Shown: positions 20,854-29,952, counted from the first letter of the stretch. The stretch is 64,000 nucleotides of DNA from Pseudomonadota bacterium (GCA_021845985.1 JAJZES010000012.1:1-64000); one strand, 5' to 3'. Numbers and translations: made by a program. The notes: a model not told the origin generated them from the letters alone.

Positions 20854-22140
20854 ATGGCAGAACCGATTGCCACGCACCGTGTCCGCCGCATCCAGCGGAC
20901 GGCGCTGGTGCTGCTGGTCGCCAGCGGCGTCGTCAACTACATCGACCGGGCGACGCTTGCCGTCGGCAACCCGCTGATCCGCCAGGATCTCGGGCTGTCG
21001 GTGTTCCAGATGGGACTGCTGCTGTCGGCGTTCCTGTGGGCCTATGCGGTGGCGCAACTGCCGGCGGGCGCCCTGGTCGATCGGCTCGGCGCACGGCGGC
21101 TGCTGCCGCTGGCGCTGGCGCTGTGGTCGGCGGCGCAGGTGCTGGGCGGGCTGGTGCAGGGGTTCGGCCAGTTCTTTGCCGCGCGGGTGCTGCTCGGGCT
21201 GGGCGAGGCGCCGCAATTCCCCTCCAGCGCGCGGGTGGTGCGCGACTGGTTCCACGTCGCCCGGCGCGGCACCGCGACCGGCATCTGGAACTGTTCCTCG
21301 ACCCTCGGCACGGCGATTGCCGCGCCACTGCTGACCGGGCTGATGCTGGCCTTCGGCTGGCGCTGGATGTTCGCGCTGATGGGCGCCGCCGGGCTGATCG
21401 TGGCGGTGCTGTTCTACGCGCTGCACCGCGACCCGCGCGACCTCGTGCTGACCGCCGACGAGCGCGCCTATCTGGTGGAGGACGACGCCGCGGCGCGGCC
21501 CGGCGCCGTCACCTGGGACGACTGGCGGCGGCTGTTCCGCCACCGCACGACATGGGGCATGATCGCCGGGTTCTTCGGCACCATCTACGTCACCTGGATC
21601 TACAACACATGGCTGCCCGGCTACCTGGAAATGGAGCGCCATATCAGCATCGCGCACACCGGCTGGGTGGCGGCGGTGCCGTATCTGTTCGGCGTGGTTG
21701 GCAGCCTTTTCGGCGGCCGGCTGGCCGACTGGCTGGTGACGCGCGGCGTGTCGCCGATGAACAGTCGCAAGTATCCGATGGCGGCGGCGCTGATCATCAC
21801 CGCCGGGCTGACCGTGCTGGCGGCGCTGACGCCCAGCAATGTGGTGGCGGTGGCGGCGATCTCGGCGTCGCTGTTCATGCTGTATGTGTCGTCCGCCACC
21901 GCCTGGGCGATGGCCTCGGTGGCGGCGCCGGCCAACTGCACCGCCTCGATCGGCTCGATGCAGAACTTCGGCGGCTATCTCGGCGGGGCGCTGGCGCCGA
22001 TGGTGACGGGGTATATCGTCAGGCTCACCGGCTCCTTCGTGCCGGCGCTGCTGACCGGCGCGGTGGTGGCGGTGGTCGGCGCCGGCGTCTATATCATGCT
22101 GGTCGGCGCGCCGATCCCCGACACGGCGGCGGCAGACTGA
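20854..22140 (+). CDS. MFS transporter, anion:cation symporter (ACS) family
   Basis: This secondary carrier of 428 residues has twelve predicted membrane helices. The ACS family motif is visible at the start: GVVNYIDRATLAVGNP. The cytoplasmic loop signature DRLGARRLLPLALALWS follows, then GLGEAPQFPSS. ACS members import organic acids such as hexuronates, galactonate, phthalate or tartrate; none can be chosen here because no catabolic genes are linked. The ATG at 20854 follows a GGGGGGAAAC ribosome site, which decides it over a GTG 18 bases earlier. It is separated from marC by a single base. Confidence 0.88.
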   Translation: MAEPIATHRVRRIQRTALVLLVASGVVNYIDRATLAVGNPLIRQDLGLSVFQMGLLLSAFLWAYAVAQLPAGALVDRLGARRLLPLALALWSAAQVLGGLVQGFGQFFAARVLLGLGEAPQFPSSARVVRDWFHVARRGTATGIWNCSSTLGTAIAAPLLTGLMLAFGWRWMFALMGAAGLIVAVLFYALHRDPRDLVLTADERAYLVEDDAAARPGAVTWDDWRRLFRHRTTWGMIAGFFGTIYVTWIYNTWLPGYLEMERHISIAHTGWVAAVPYLFGVVGSLFGGRLADWLVTRGVSPMNSRKYPMAAALIITAGLTVLAALTPSNVVAVAAISASLFMLYVSSATAWAMASVAAPANCTASIGSMQNFGGYLGGALAPMVTGYIVRLTGSFVPALLTGAVVAVVGAGVYIMLVGAPIPDTAAAD

Positions 22141-22141
22141 C

Positions 22142-22801
22142 GTGACCGCGGCGGCGGCGTTCCTGCTGGCGTTTCCGGCGCTGTTCTCGATCATCAACCC
22201 GATCGGCGGGGCGCTGATTTTCAGCGAGGTGACGTTTGACCTGCTGCCCGCCGACAAGCTGCGCGTCGCCGGGCGGGTCGGTCTCTATGCGCTGCTGGTG
22301 CTGCTGGGGGCGCTGTGGGGCGGCGCCTATGTGCTCAACTTCTTTGGCATCTCGCTCGGCGCGCTGCGCATCGCCGGCGGCTCGGTGGTGGCACTGAACG
22401 CCTGGCACCTGCTGATGACGCATGACCGCCACGAGGATACGCGCCGCCGGCAGGCCGACCCCGGCGCCGCCGCCGACCCGATGGAGGCGGCGTTCTTTCC
22501 GCTGACCATGCCGTTCACCACCGGGCCGGGCACCATCTCGGTGGCGATCACTCTGGGGGCGGAGCGGCCGGCGAGCGGCATCGGGCTGGTGGCGTTCTTC
22601 CTCGGCGTCAGCGCCGCGGCGATGGCCAATGCGGCGGTGGTCTGGCTGGCCTATCGCTGGGCCGACCGGGTGACGGGATGGATGAGCGGCTCGGCGCGCA
22701 ACATCCTCTCCCGGCTGACGGCATTTCTGCTGCTGTGCATTGGGGTGCAGATCCTGGTCACCGGCATCGGCGACGTGGTGGGCGGCTGGCGGGGCGGCTG
22801 A
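22142..22801 (+). CDS. MarC-family integral membrane protein
   Basis: This 219-residue protein has six hydrophobic helices and the UPF0056/MarC hallmarks: FPALFSIINPIGGALIF at the start, GALRIAGGSVVALNAWHLL in the middle, and PLTMPFTTGPGTISVAITLG, the most conserved segment. Its function is unknown. The early suggestion that MarC drives multiple antibiotic resistance was not upheld, although some relatives affect amino-acid efflux. It starts with GTG one base after the MFS stop codon, indicating co-transcription. It converges with the cytochrome bd operon, with only 8 bp between the ends. Confidence 0.88.
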   Translation: MTAAAAFLLAFPALFSIINPIGGALIFSEVTFDLLPADKLRVAGRVGLYALLVLLGALWGGAYVLNFFGISLGALRIAGGSVVALNAWHLLMTHDRHEDTRRRQADPGAAADPMEAAFFPLTMPFTTGPGTISVAITLGAERPASGIGLVAFFLGVSAAAMANAAVVWLAYRWADRVTGWMSGSARNILSRLTAFLLLCIGVQILVTGIGDVVGGWRGG

Positions 22802-22809
22802 TGTGCCGG

Positions 22810-22911
22810 TCAATGGCCGATCAACACCGCCCGCAGCCCGTACGCCACAATCCCCACCACCGCGACCCCGGCAACGTACAGGCCGGCGAACCACAACAGC
22901 CGCGTCGCCAT
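22810..22911 (-). CDS. DUF2474-like small subunit of cytochrome bd-type oxidase
   Basis: This tiny gene encodes 33 residues, MATRLLWFAGLYVAGVAV and then VGIVAYGLRAVLIGH, a single hydrophobic helix with a basic end. It starts within the stop of the bd subunit II gene (ATGA overlap). DUF2474 proteins of this size and pattern sit directly after the subunit II gene of cyanide-insensitive oxidases and are probable counterparts of CydX/CydS, which stabilise the haem core. Function here is inferred from position and hydrophobicity. It is the last gene of the oxidase operon. Confidence 0.78.
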   Translation of the reverse strand: MATRLLWFAGLYVAGVAVVGIVAYGLRAVLIGH

Positions 22912-23933
22912 CAGTGATAGCCCTCGCCGTGCCGCACCTTGCCGCGGAACACGTAATAGGCGTAGCCTGTATAGACGAGAATGATCGGCACCAGCACCGC
23001 CGCGCCGACCAGCAGAAACGCCTGGCTTTCCGGGGGCGCCGCCGCATCCCACAAGCTGATGCCCGGCGGCACGATGTTCGGATAGAGGCTGATCCCGAGA
23101 CCGACGTAGCACAGCACGAACCAACCGAGCGCGCACAGGAACGGCGTCAGTTGATGCCGCAGCGCCAGCCCGCGATAGAACCCGACCGCCAGGAGCAGCA
23201 CCAGCACCGGCACCGGACTGGTCAGCAGGATGCCCGGCCAGTCGAACCAGCGATGTGAAAAGACCGGATTGAGCAGCGGCGTCCACAGGCTGACCACCGC
23301 GATCAGCACCAGCATCGCCGCCCCGAGCCGCGCCGCGTGGCGCCGGCAGCGCTGCTGCAACGGCCCCTCGGTGCGCCAGATCAGCCAGCAGGCGCCGAGC
23401 AGCGCATACCCTGCGACGACGGCGATACCGCACAGCAGCGAAAACCCGGTCAGCCAGTCCCACCAGCCGCCGGCATAGGCGCGGCCCTGCACGCGGATGC
23501 CCTGCAGCAGCCCGCCCAGCGTCAGCCCCTGGGCGAACGCCGCCACCGCGGAGCCGCCGGCGAAGGCGAAATCCCACGCCGCGCGGCCGCGCCGCGTCGT
23601 CGCGCGGAACCGGAACTCGAAGGCGACGCCGCGGAACACCAGCGCCAGCAGCATGGCGATGATGGTCGGATAGAGCGCCGGCATGATCACCGCGTAGGCC
23701 AGCGGAAACACCGCGAACAGCCCGCCGCCGCCGAGCACCAGCCAGGTCTCGTTGCCGTCCCAGACCGGGGCGATGGAGTTGACCATCACGTCGCGGTCGT
23801 CCGGCTGGTGCTCGACGGCAAACAGGATGCCGGTGCCGAGATCGAAGCCGTCCAACACCACATAGGCGAGCACCGCGAAGCCGAGCAGGCCGGCCCAGAT
23901 CAGCGGCAGATCAAGCCACGGCAGGGTCATCAT
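22911..23933 (-). CDS. cydB: Cytochrome bd ubiquinol oxidase subunit II
   Basis: Subunit II of the bd-type quinol oxidase forms a pseudo-dimer with subunit I in the inner membrane. The 340 residues contain about nine helices. The family signature LDGFDLGTGIL lies near residue 30, followed by SIAPVWDGNETWLVLGGGGLFAVFP and RGVAFEFRFRA. The FYRGLALR loop precedes the last helices, and the protein ends with YVFRGKVRHGEGYH. It lies 6 bp behind subunit I, so the pair is co-expressed. The pairing with a DUF2474-type peptide rather than a canonical CydX suggests the CIO branch. Confidence 0.95.
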   Translation of the reverse strand: MMTLPWLDLPLIWAGLLGFAVLAYVVLDGFDLGTGILFAVEHQPDDRDVMVNSIAPVWDGNETWLVLGGGGLFAVFPLAYAVIMPALYPTIIAMLLALVFRGVAFEFRFRATTRRGRAAWDFAFAGGSAVAAFAQGLTLGGLLQGIRVQGRAYAGGWWDWLTGFSLLCGIAVVAGYALLGACWLIWRTEGPLQQRCRRHAARLGAAMLVLIAVVSLWTPLLNPVFSHRWFDWPGILLTSPVPVLVLLLAVGFYRGLALRHQLTPFLCALGWFVLCYVGLGISLYPNIVPPGISLWDAAAPPESQAFLLVGAAVLVPIILVYTGYAYYVFRGKVRHGEGYH

Positions 23934-23939
23934 CGCCGG

Positions 23940-25337
23940 CTACTCCGCCGCGCTCGGGTGGCCGAAGGTCTGCCCCGGCGTGATGCCGGCGGTGCGGATC
24001 GGCACGCCCGCGGGCGGCCCGGCCTCGGCCGGCACCGGTGGGCGGCGCACCAGCGCCAGGAGATAGACCAGTCCGGCGCCATACACCGTCAGATAGACCA
24101 CGGCGAACGCGGCGAGCGAGGTGGCGATGCCGGGCAGGCCGATCGGCGAGACGCTGTCCACCGTGCGCAACTGGCCATAGACGGTGAACGGCTGCCGCCC
24201 CACCTCGGTCACCACCCACCCTGCCAGCAGGGCGATGAAGCCGGCCGGCGCCATGACCACGGCGATGCGCTGCAGCCAGCGCGCGCGCCACAGCCGCCCG
24301 CCGCGCCGCAGCACGAGGCTGGCGAGGCCGACCGCGGCCATCAGAAACCCGAGGCCGACCATGATGCGGAAGGCAAAGAACACCACCGGCGCATAGGGCC
24401 GGTCGGCCGCCGGAAACGCCTTCAGACCCTCGACCCTGCCGTTCCACTGATGGGTCAGGATCAGGCTGCCGAGATGCGGCAGCGCCACTTCATATTGTGT
24501 CCGCTCCTGCTGCATGTTCGGCCAGCCGAACAGAATCAGCGGCGCCGCCGTGCTGGTCTCCCAGTCGCCTTCCAGTGCGGCGATCTTGGCCGGCTGATAG
24601 TGGCGCGTGTTCAGACCGTGGATGTCGCCCATGACGATCTGCGCCGGGGCGACGATGGTCGCCATCCACATCGCCATCGAAAACATCGTGCGCGCCGCCA
24701 CATTGCCGCGGTCGCGCAGCAGATGCCAGGCGCCGACCGCGCCGACGAAAAAGCCGACGCAGAGATAGGCGGCGATGACCATGTGCGGCAGCCGCACCAG
24801 GAACGACGGGTTGAAGATCACCGCCCACCAGTCGGTCGGCACGAAGCGCCCGGCGGCGTCGATGCGAAATCCCTGCGGCGTCTGCATCCAGGAATTGACC
24901 GCAAGAATCCAGAACGCGCTCATCAGCGTGCCGAGGGCGACGACGCAGGTGGCGAAAAAATGCAGTCCCGGCCCGACCCGCTTCAGCCCGAACAGCATGA
25001 TGCCGAGAAAGCCGGATTCGAGAAAGAACGCCGTCAGCACTTCGTAGCCCATCAGCGGCCCGACCACCGGCCCGACCCGGTCGGCAAACTGACTCCAGTT
25101 GGTGCCGAACTCGTACGACATGACGAGGCCGGAGACGACTCCCATGGCGAACACCAGCGCGAACGCCTTCACCCAGTACTGGAACAGGTCCTGATACACC
25201 GCCCGCCCGGTGCGCAGCCACAGCCCTTCCAGCACCGCGAGATAGCTTGCCAGGCCGATGGAAAACGCCGGCAGGACGATGTGAAACCCGACGGTGAAGG
25301 CAAATTGCACGCGCGCCAGAAATACGGCATCGGTCAT
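23940..25337 (-). CDS. cydA: Cytochrome bd ubiquinol oxidase subunit I (cyanide-insensitive type)
   Basis: Subunit I holds haems b558, b595 and d and oxidises ubiquinol while reducing oxygen to water without proton pumping. His19 in VGFHIVLPAF is the expected haem ligand. The segments GYEVLTAFFLESGFLGIMLFG and HMVIAAYL provide the other ligands, and the quinol-loop region around GWPNMQQERTQYEVALPHLGS is short. A short Q-loop and overall length of 465 residues fit the cyanide-insensitive (CioA) branch rather than the long E. coli form. Such oxidases serve low-oxygen or stress respiration. The 96 bp upstream shows no convincing FNR or ArcA site. Confidence 0.95.
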   Translation of the reverse strand: MTDAVFLARVQFAFTVGFHIVLPAFSIGLASYLAVLEGLWLRTGRAVYQDLFQYWVKAFALVFAMGVVSGLVMSYEFGTNWSQFADRVGPVVGPLMGYEVLTAFFLESGFLGIMLFGLKRVGPGLHFFATCVVALGTLMSAFWILAVNSWMQTPQGFRIDAAGRFVPTDWWAVIFNPSFLVRLPHMVIAAYLCVGFFVGAVGAWHLLRDRGNVAARTMFSMAMWMATIVAPAQIVMGDIHGLNTRHYQPAKIAALEGDWETSTAAPLILFGWPNMQQERTQYEVALPHLGSLILTHQWNGRVEGLKAFPAADRPYAPVVFFAFRIMVGLGFLMAAVGLASLVLRRGGRLWRARWLQRIAVVMAPAGFIALLAGWVVTEVGRQPFTVYGQLRTVDSVSPIGLPGIATSLAAFAVVYLTVYGAGLVYLLALVRRPPVPAEAGPPAGVPIRTAGITPGQTFGHPSAAE

Positions 25338-25433
25338 CCTGCGTATCCTGTTCTGCGTGCCGGAAGCCTACACGCAGACAAGTGGCGCGGGTTGCCTCTG
25401 CCGCAAGACCAGTTGCGCGCGCCGCCGCGGGTC

Positions 25434-25733
25434 CTATGCCGCGCGCCGTCGCGCGACTCCGGTGATCTCCTGCCGGCGGACGAGGCTTTGCACCCCGACC
25501 ACCTGCCGCAGATTGCCCTCGACCAGATGCACCATTTCCGCCGGCATCGCCGCCATGGCGATTTCGACCTCCATGTCGGTGCCGGCGCGCCGGCATTCGA
25601 CGCGGTCGGGCGTCAGGTCGCGCCGCGCGAACGGCGCCAGCAGCTGCGGCAACAGGCCGGGCGTGGCTTCGGCAACGAGGTTGAAACGGACGGACGCGTG
25701 CAGACCCGCAAGGGTCCATGGCTGGTGCGACAT
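25434..25733 (-). CDS. Small stand-alone ACT-domain-like protein
   Basis: This 99-residue protein has the shape of a single ACT domain. An initial strand is followed by the turn AEATPGLLPQLLAPFARR, in which a PG pair precedes a helix and FARRD ends it, then strands around ECRRAGTDMEVEIAMAAM, and a second helix EMVHLVEGNLRQVVGVQSLVR. It resembles the regulatory subunit of acetolactate synthase of the short IlvM type, but no ilvB or ilvG is nearby, so a regulatory partner cannot be named. It lies 96 bp upstream of the cydAB promoter region on the same strand and could be co-transcribed with it. Confidence 0.55.
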   Translation of the reverse strand: MSHQPWTLAGLHASVRFNLVAEATPGLLPQLLAPFARRDLTPDRVECRRAGTDMEVEIAMAAMPAEMVHLVEGNLRQVVGVQSLVRRQEITGVARRRAA

Positions 25734-25856
25734 GAAAAGACGGCTCCGACGTCGGAGTGGATCACGGCAGGCGCTGGCTGGCCCGGCTGCGTCAGGCAGC
25801 CGGGTGGCTAATTCGCGCGCAGTGGATCATTGCCGTCATGCCGCACCTATAGCGCC

Positions 25857-26858
25857 TCATGGGGCGCTTGACCAGACCAGTTTTGGCACCCGCCCGACCG
25901 GGATGCGCCCGACCGTCAGCGCGCCGCCATCGAGCGCCACCGGCAGCGCCACCTGCGGCGCTCCGCCGCCCTCCGGTGCCTGCGCCATCAGGCCGAGCAC
26001 CGCCCCGATCGCCTGCGCCGCGTGGCCCGAGACGACACCGCCCGCCGTTAATGCCGCCAGCGCCTCGTCATAGCCGACCACGCGCAACGTCGCCGTGCCG
26101 GCCGGCTGCAAGGCCGAATCCAGACTAAGCGTGGCGTTCCCGGTCACCCCGAGCGGCCCCCAGCCGACCGCCAACTGCGCCAGTTCGACCCGGCCGCCTT
26201 CGCGCTGCCACGCGGCGGCGCGCTCCGCCGGGGCGGGTGACAGCGGCGGCAGCGCGCCCCGCAGCGTGCCCTGCAGCGTCGCCGAGGCGATATGCGGGCC
26301 GAGCGCCGGGGGCGGCGCCGGCGGCAGGGCGATGGCCTCGGTGGTGACGCCGAAGCTGCCCGAAGGGTCGGCATGGGCGGTCAGCAATCCGACCTTCATC
26401 CCCTCCCAGGGTGGCGCGAAGCGCAGGTCGGCGGCGTCGAGCGTCAGCGCGCCGGGCTGGCGCAACTGCGTGCTCAGGGTGAACCGCGCCGCGGCGAAAT
26501 GCGCCGCTTCGCTGCCGAACAGGCGCAGATGCTGCACCCCCGGCACGCGCAGTTCCAGCACCTCGGGCGCCAGCGGCGACACATGCAGCACCGCCCGCTG
26601 TGCGCGCCACACCGCGCCGCCCGGCAGCACGTCTGCGCCGGCGGTCACCGTCATGTCGGTCAGCACCAGTTCGGCGGCGAGCGGCCAGCCGGCGCCCTGC
26701 GTTGCCGCCACCGTCACCGTCCAGCCCTGCGCCCGCGCCTGCGCGGCGAAATCGGCGAGTCCCGCCTCCAGGCGCGAGACCGCGACCCACCACAGCGCGA
26801 ATGACGCACCGCCCAGGATCACCAGCAAAGCGAGGACAACAACCAGCGGACGTCGCAT
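25857..26858 (-). CDS. DUF2125 domain envelope protein
   Basis: This 333-residue protein begins with a basic segment and one hydrophobic helix (LVVVLALLVILGGASFALWW). It is either anchored in the inner membrane or exported. The rest is beta-rich and matches the DUF2125 pattern known from alphaproteobacteria, for example WPLAAELVLTDMTV and PPWEGMKVGLLTAHADPSG. Function is unknown; the repeated strands resemble lipid-transfer or AsmA-like envelope proteins only in general character. The ATG at 26858 opens directly into the anchor. It is separated from the plsC operon by a terminator, so it has its own promoter. Confidence 0.72.
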   Translation of the reverse strand: MRRPLVVVLALLVILGGASFALWWVAVSRLEAGLADFAAQARAQGWTVTVAATQGAGWPLAAELVLTDMTVTAGADVLPGGAVWRAQRAVLHVSPLAPEVLELRVPGVQHLRLFGSEAAHFAAARFTLSTQLRQPGALTLDAADLRFAPPWEGMKVGLLTAHADPSGSFGVTTEAIALPPAPPPALGPHIASATLQGTLRGALPPLSPAPAERAAAWQREGGRVELAQLAVGWGPLGVTGNATLSLDSALQPAGTATLRVVGYDEALAALTAGGVVSGHAAQAIGAVLGLMAQAPEGGGAPQVALPVALDGGALTVGRIPVGRVPKLVWSSAP

Positions 26859-26914
26859 CAACGGGTTATATCCCGGGTTCCGCGCGGCGGTCATCCCCAG
26901 CCGGACGACGAAAT

Positions 26915-26935
26915 GGAAAAATGCCGAACGAACGG
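26915..26935 (-). terminator. Intrinsic terminator of the ftsE-ftsX-ydcF-plsC operon
   Basis: TGCCG and CGGCA (26931-26935 and 26920-26924 as read leftward) form a 5-bp stem with a six-base loop. Five T residues follow in the leftward direction (AAAAA at 26915-26919 on the plus strand). It lies about 60 bp beyond the plsC stop and before the DUF2125 start, so it probably ends the four-gene operon. Confidence 0.6.
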
Positions 26936-26993
26936 CAAAATCTCGCCTGATTACAGAGGCATATTTGCTCTAACTCGCGCATTCTGGCAGCCA

Positions 26994-27722
26994 TCAGAGC
27001 GGCTCACCCACAGAGTTATCCACAGGCGCAGGCAGCCCGGCGGCATAGATTGCGGCGAGGCGTGTCAGCAGCTCGTCGCGCTTCAGCCCGGCCGGCAGCG
27101 GCGGCAGCAGGACCACGTGAATGACCCCCGGCAGCTTGCGGAAGGCGCGGCGGCTCCAGCATTTGCCCGAGTCGGTCAGGACCGGGATCACCGGCAGGCG
27201 GGTGCGCTGCGCCAGCGCCACGATGCCCGGCTGCAGCGGCGCCGCGGTGCCGGGCGCGATGCGGCTGCCCTCGGGGAAAATGACGATCTGCCGCTGAGCC
27301 GCAACCGCCCGGTCGGCCTCGCGCAGCAGGATGCGGATCGCCGCCGGTCCGCCGCTGCGGTCGATCGCGATCATCCCGGTGGCGCGGAGCATGCCGCCGA
27401 ACAGCGGAATGCGCGTCAGCTCCTGCTTGAGCACATAGGTAAAGCGCGGCGCCAGCCTGGCCCAGATCATCGTGTCGAAGGCCGATTGGTGCATCGAGGC
27501 GATCAGGGCTGGCCCGGCCGCCGGCAGATGCTCCAGGCCGGAGACCTCGAAGCGGATGCCGCAGAGCCAGTGCAGCCCGCCCAGCGTGCCGCGTGCCCAC
27601 AGCCGCGGCACCGTCATGATCCGCTGCGGCGCCAGCGCCTGCACCGCCGCGCCGGCCAGTGCCAGCGCGAAGGTCAGCACGAAGAACCAAAGATTGAACA
27701 CTGCCGAGCGCAGCCATGTCAT
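26994..27722 (-). CDS. plsC: 1-acyl-sn-glycerol-3-phosphate acyltransferase
   Basis: This membrane-associated acyltransferase transfers an acyl chain to lysophosphatidic acid to make phosphatidic acid. The 242 residues carry the catalytic HX4D box HQSAFD (His78, Asp83), the FGGMLRATGMIAIDR block and the substrate-binding motif FPEGSRIAPG. One hydrophobic N-terminal helix anchors it (LWFFVLTFALALAGAAV). The ATG at 27722 overlaps the ydcF-like stop by 4 bp. It ends the ftsE-ftsX-ydcF-plsC unit, linking division, envelope and phospholipid functions. Related PlsC copies may exist elsewhere and could be the main housekeeping enzyme. Confidence 0.9.
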   Translation of the reverse strand: MTWLRSAVFNLWFFVLTFALALAGAAVQALAPQRIMTVPRLWARGTLGGLHWLCGIRFEVSGLEHLPAAGPALIASMHQSAFDTMIWARLAPRFTYVLKQELTRIPLFGGMLRATGMIAIDRSGGPAAIRILLREADRAVAAQRQIVIFPEGSRIAPGTAAPLQPGIVALAQRTRLPVIPVLTDSGKCWSRRAFRKLPGVIHVVLLPPLPAGLKRDELLTRLAAIYAAGLPAPVDNSVGEPL

Positions 27723-28273
27723 CCGCGGGGCGCCTCCAGCGCCGTCAGCCCGACCGTGGCGGCCAGGAATTTGCTGTATTCGCCGGCCAGCCGTCGCCAG
27801 CCGGCATGCTCCGGCTGCACCGGGGCGGGATGCAGCGCCACCTCCGGCAGGGTGCGCGCCAGCTCGGTCAGGGCGCGGGGCATATGATAGGCGGCGGTGA
27901 CGACGATCAGCGAGCGGATGGCGTTGGCATGCGCCCAGGCGGCGGTCTCGGCAGCGTTGCCGCGCGTGGTGTGGGCGGCGCGGCCGAGGGTGACGCGGGC
28001 GCCGAGCGCCGGATCGACCCCCGCCCGCCGCGCCAGCGCGGCGAATTCGGCGGCACCGCCGACGCCGGAGACCAGCGCCACCCGCGCCCGGCCCTCGGCC
28101 AGCAGGCGCAGCGCCGTTTCCACCCGGCCCGGCCCGCCGGTCAGCGCGACGATGCCGTCGGCCACCGGCGGCGGCGGCACGAGACGGCCGACATGCAGCA
28201 GGAACCAGGCGAAGCCGCCACCCCAGGCGAGCGCCAGCGCCAGCGTTGCGGCGATCAGGCGGCGTCGCGTCAT
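27719..28273 (-). CDS. YdcF-family protein (DUF218)
   Basis: This 184-residue protein has an N-terminal hydrophobic anchor (LIAATLALALAWGGGFAWFLL) and a DUF218/YdcF domain. VALTGGPGRVETALRLLAEGRA starts the Rossmann-like core, SGVGG follows, and TRGNAAETAAWA with VVTAAYHMPRAL carries the conserved Asn, Glu and His. YdcF proteins bind nucleotide-like ligands, and some (SanA, ElyC) affect envelope integrity and peptidoglycan precursor metabolism. It overlaps ftsX and plsC by 4 bp each, so an envelope role is likely by context. The precise reaction is unknown. Confidence 0.85.
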   Translation of the reverse strand: MTRRRLIAATLALALAWGGGFAWFLLHVGRLVPPPPVADGIVALTGGPGRVETALRLLAEGRARVALVSGVGGAAEFAALARRAGVDPALGARVTLGRAAHTTRGNAAETAAWAHANAIRSLIVVTAAYHMPRALTELARTLPEVALHPAPVQPEHAGWRRLAGEYSKFLAATVGLTALEAPRG

Positions 28274-29172
28274 GACAGGCGGCGCAGCCAGGCGCGCACC
28301 GTCGCCTGCGCGGTGACGAAGCCGATCGCCGCGGCGCCGAGCGGCAGCGCCGGCAGGCCGCCGACCAGCAGCAGCGGCAGCGCCTTGAGCGGCGGCAGCG
28401 GCGCGGCGCCTTGGGTCGCGACGAACGGGGCGGCGAGGTTGGCCAGTGCCGCCAGCACCGGCAGCGCCGCCAGCGCGCCGAGCAGCCCGCCGGCGCCGGC
28501 CAGCCAGGTGGCGCGGCCGGCGAAGCGGCGGGCGATGTAGCCATCGGTGGCGCCGAGGCCATGGACGATCTCGATCGCCTCGCGACGCGCCGCCAGCCCG
28601 GCGCGCGTCGCCACGGCGACCACCGAGGCCGCCACCGCCGCGACCACGCCGAGTGCCAGCCAGGCGCACGCCTCCAGGCTGCGCGCCAGCATCGCCAGCC
28701 GCTGCACCCAGACGCCGTGGCTCTCGACCAGCGTGCCCGGCGCCAGCGCCGCCAGCCGGGTCTGCAGCGCCGCCAGATCCGGCCCGTCGCCGGCCAACCG
28801 CACCGCGATCACCGCCGGCAGATGCAGCCCGGCGGCGCTGCCGGCATCGCCGAGCCATGGCCGCAGCAGGGCGGCGAGGTCGGCGTCGGTCAGCGCCTGT
28901 GCCGCGGCGATGCCGGGCGTCGCCAGCAGCGCCGCCACCACCGCCGCCGCGCCGGCCGTGCCATCGGCGGGGACCTGCACCGTCAGCGCCGCCGCGGCGC
29001 CCTCCTGCCAGTGCCGCGCCAGCGCCGCCGCGCCGGCCGAACCGGCCAGCGCCAGCGCCGCCAGGAACGCCATCGCCGCCACCAGCAGCGGCAGCATGCG
29101 GTCGCCGAGCGCCCGGCGCAGGCCGAGATCGTCGAACCGGGCCGGCCGCCTGCGGCGGCGGTGCTCAGTCAT
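28270..29172 (-). CDS. ftsX: Cell division protein FtsX
   Basis: FtsX is the membrane partner of FtsE and transmits ATP hydrolysis to periplasmic peptidoglycan hydrolases at the septum. The 300 residues show a basic N-terminus, a first helix ([19 protein letters not shown]), a periplasmic loop of about 130 residues with [10 protein letters not shown], and three C-terminal helices separated by [21 protein letters not shown], the typical FtsX segment. It is strongly Ala/Leu-rich, as are alphaproteobacterial FtsX proteins. The ATG at 29172 overlaps the ftsE stop by 8 bp. The cognate hydrolase or EnvC-like activator is not in the window. Confidence 0.88.
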   Translation of the reverse strand: MTEHRRRRRPARFDDLGLRRALGDRMLPLLVAAMAFLAALALAGSAGAAALARHWQEGAAAALTVQVPADGTAGAAAVVAALLATPGIAAAQALTDADLAALLRPWLGDAGSAAGLHLPAVIAVRLAGDGPDLAALQTRLAALAPGTLVESHGVWVQRLAMLARSLEACAWLALGVVAAVAASVVAVATRAGLAARREAIEIVHGLGATDGYIARRFAGRATWLAGAGGLLGALAALPVLAALANLAAPFVATQGAAPLPPLKALPLLLVGGLPALPLGAAAIGFVTAQATVRAWLRRLS

Positions 29173-29836
29173 CGCCGAGCAGCCGCCCTTCGGCCAGCCG
29201 CAGCGCCGGACCGGGATGGCGGGCGACGAGCGCCGCATTATGCGTCGCCACCACCACCGTTGCGCCGAGCCGGTTCATCTCCTGCAGCAGCAGCATCAGC
29301 CGCTCTGCCTGGCCGTCATCGAGGTTGCCGGTGGGTTCGTCGGCGAGCAGCAGGCTCGGCCGGCCGACCACGGCGCGGGCGATGGCGACGCGCTGCTGCT
29401 CGCCTCCGGAGAGCTGCGACGGCAGCGCCGCCATGCGCCGGGCGAGGCCGACCCAGCGCAGCATCTCCTGCGCGTCGGCGCGCACCTGCGGCTCCGTCCG
29501 GCCGGCGATGCGCAGCGGCAGGGCGACGTTGTCGAAGGCGGAAAGATGCGGCAGCAGCCGGAAATCCTGGAACACCATGCCGATGCGCCGGCGCAGCGCC
29601 GGCAGTTCGGCGCGCCGGGCGCGCCCGACGTCGGTATCGAACACGGCGAGCCGCCCGCGCGTCGGCCGCACCGCGAGGTGCAGCAGGCGCAGCAGGCTCG
29701 ACTTTCCGGCGCCAGAGGCGCCGAGCAGCCAGCGGAAACCGCCCTCGGGGATGCTGAAACTGAGGTCGCGCAACGCCTCCGGCCCCGGCCGGCCGGCGGA
29801 GAGATAGTGCAGCGCGACGCCCTCCAGTCGAACCAT
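29165..29836 (-). CDS. ftsE: Cell division ATP-binding protein FtsE
   Basis: This ABC-type ATPase partners FtsX at the septum. The 223 residues contain Walker [12 protein letters not shown], the Q-loop [20 protein letters not shown] (diagnostic of FtsE), the ABC signature [14 protein letters not shown], Walker [13 protein letters not shown] and the H-loop VVATHN. The start at 29836 gives [11 protein letters not shown], matching the normal FtsE beginning; an in-frame ATG at 29869 would add 11 residues and cannot be excluded. It is the first gene of the overlapping ftsE-ftsX-ydcF-plsC operon and diverges from the zinc-ribbon gene. Confidence 0.93.
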   Translation of the reverse strand: MVRLEGVALHYLSAGRPGPEALRDLSFSIPEGGFRWLLGASGAGKSSLLRLLHLAVRPTRGRLAVFDTDVGRARRAELPALRRRIGMVFQDFRLLPHLSAFDNVALPLRIAGRTEPQVRADAQEMLRWVGLARRMAALPSQLSGGEQQRVAIARAVVGRPSLLLADEPTGNLDDGQAERLMLLLQEMNRLGATVVVATHNAALVARHPGPALRLAEGRLLGDD

Positions 29837-29952
29837 GTCTGTTTCCGCATGCCGGCGCTGTTCTGCCATCGTCCGGGGGCGGCGGGAAAGAGCCGGCGGT
29901 TGCATGGCCCTGCGCTCTCGCGCAGGATCGCGGCGTCCGCGAGAGAGTGCGC

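Noticed and set aside
25338-25433. FNR or ArcA site before cydAB
   Set aside because: No TTGAT-N4-ATCAA or clear A/T-rich repeat was seen in the 96-bp region.
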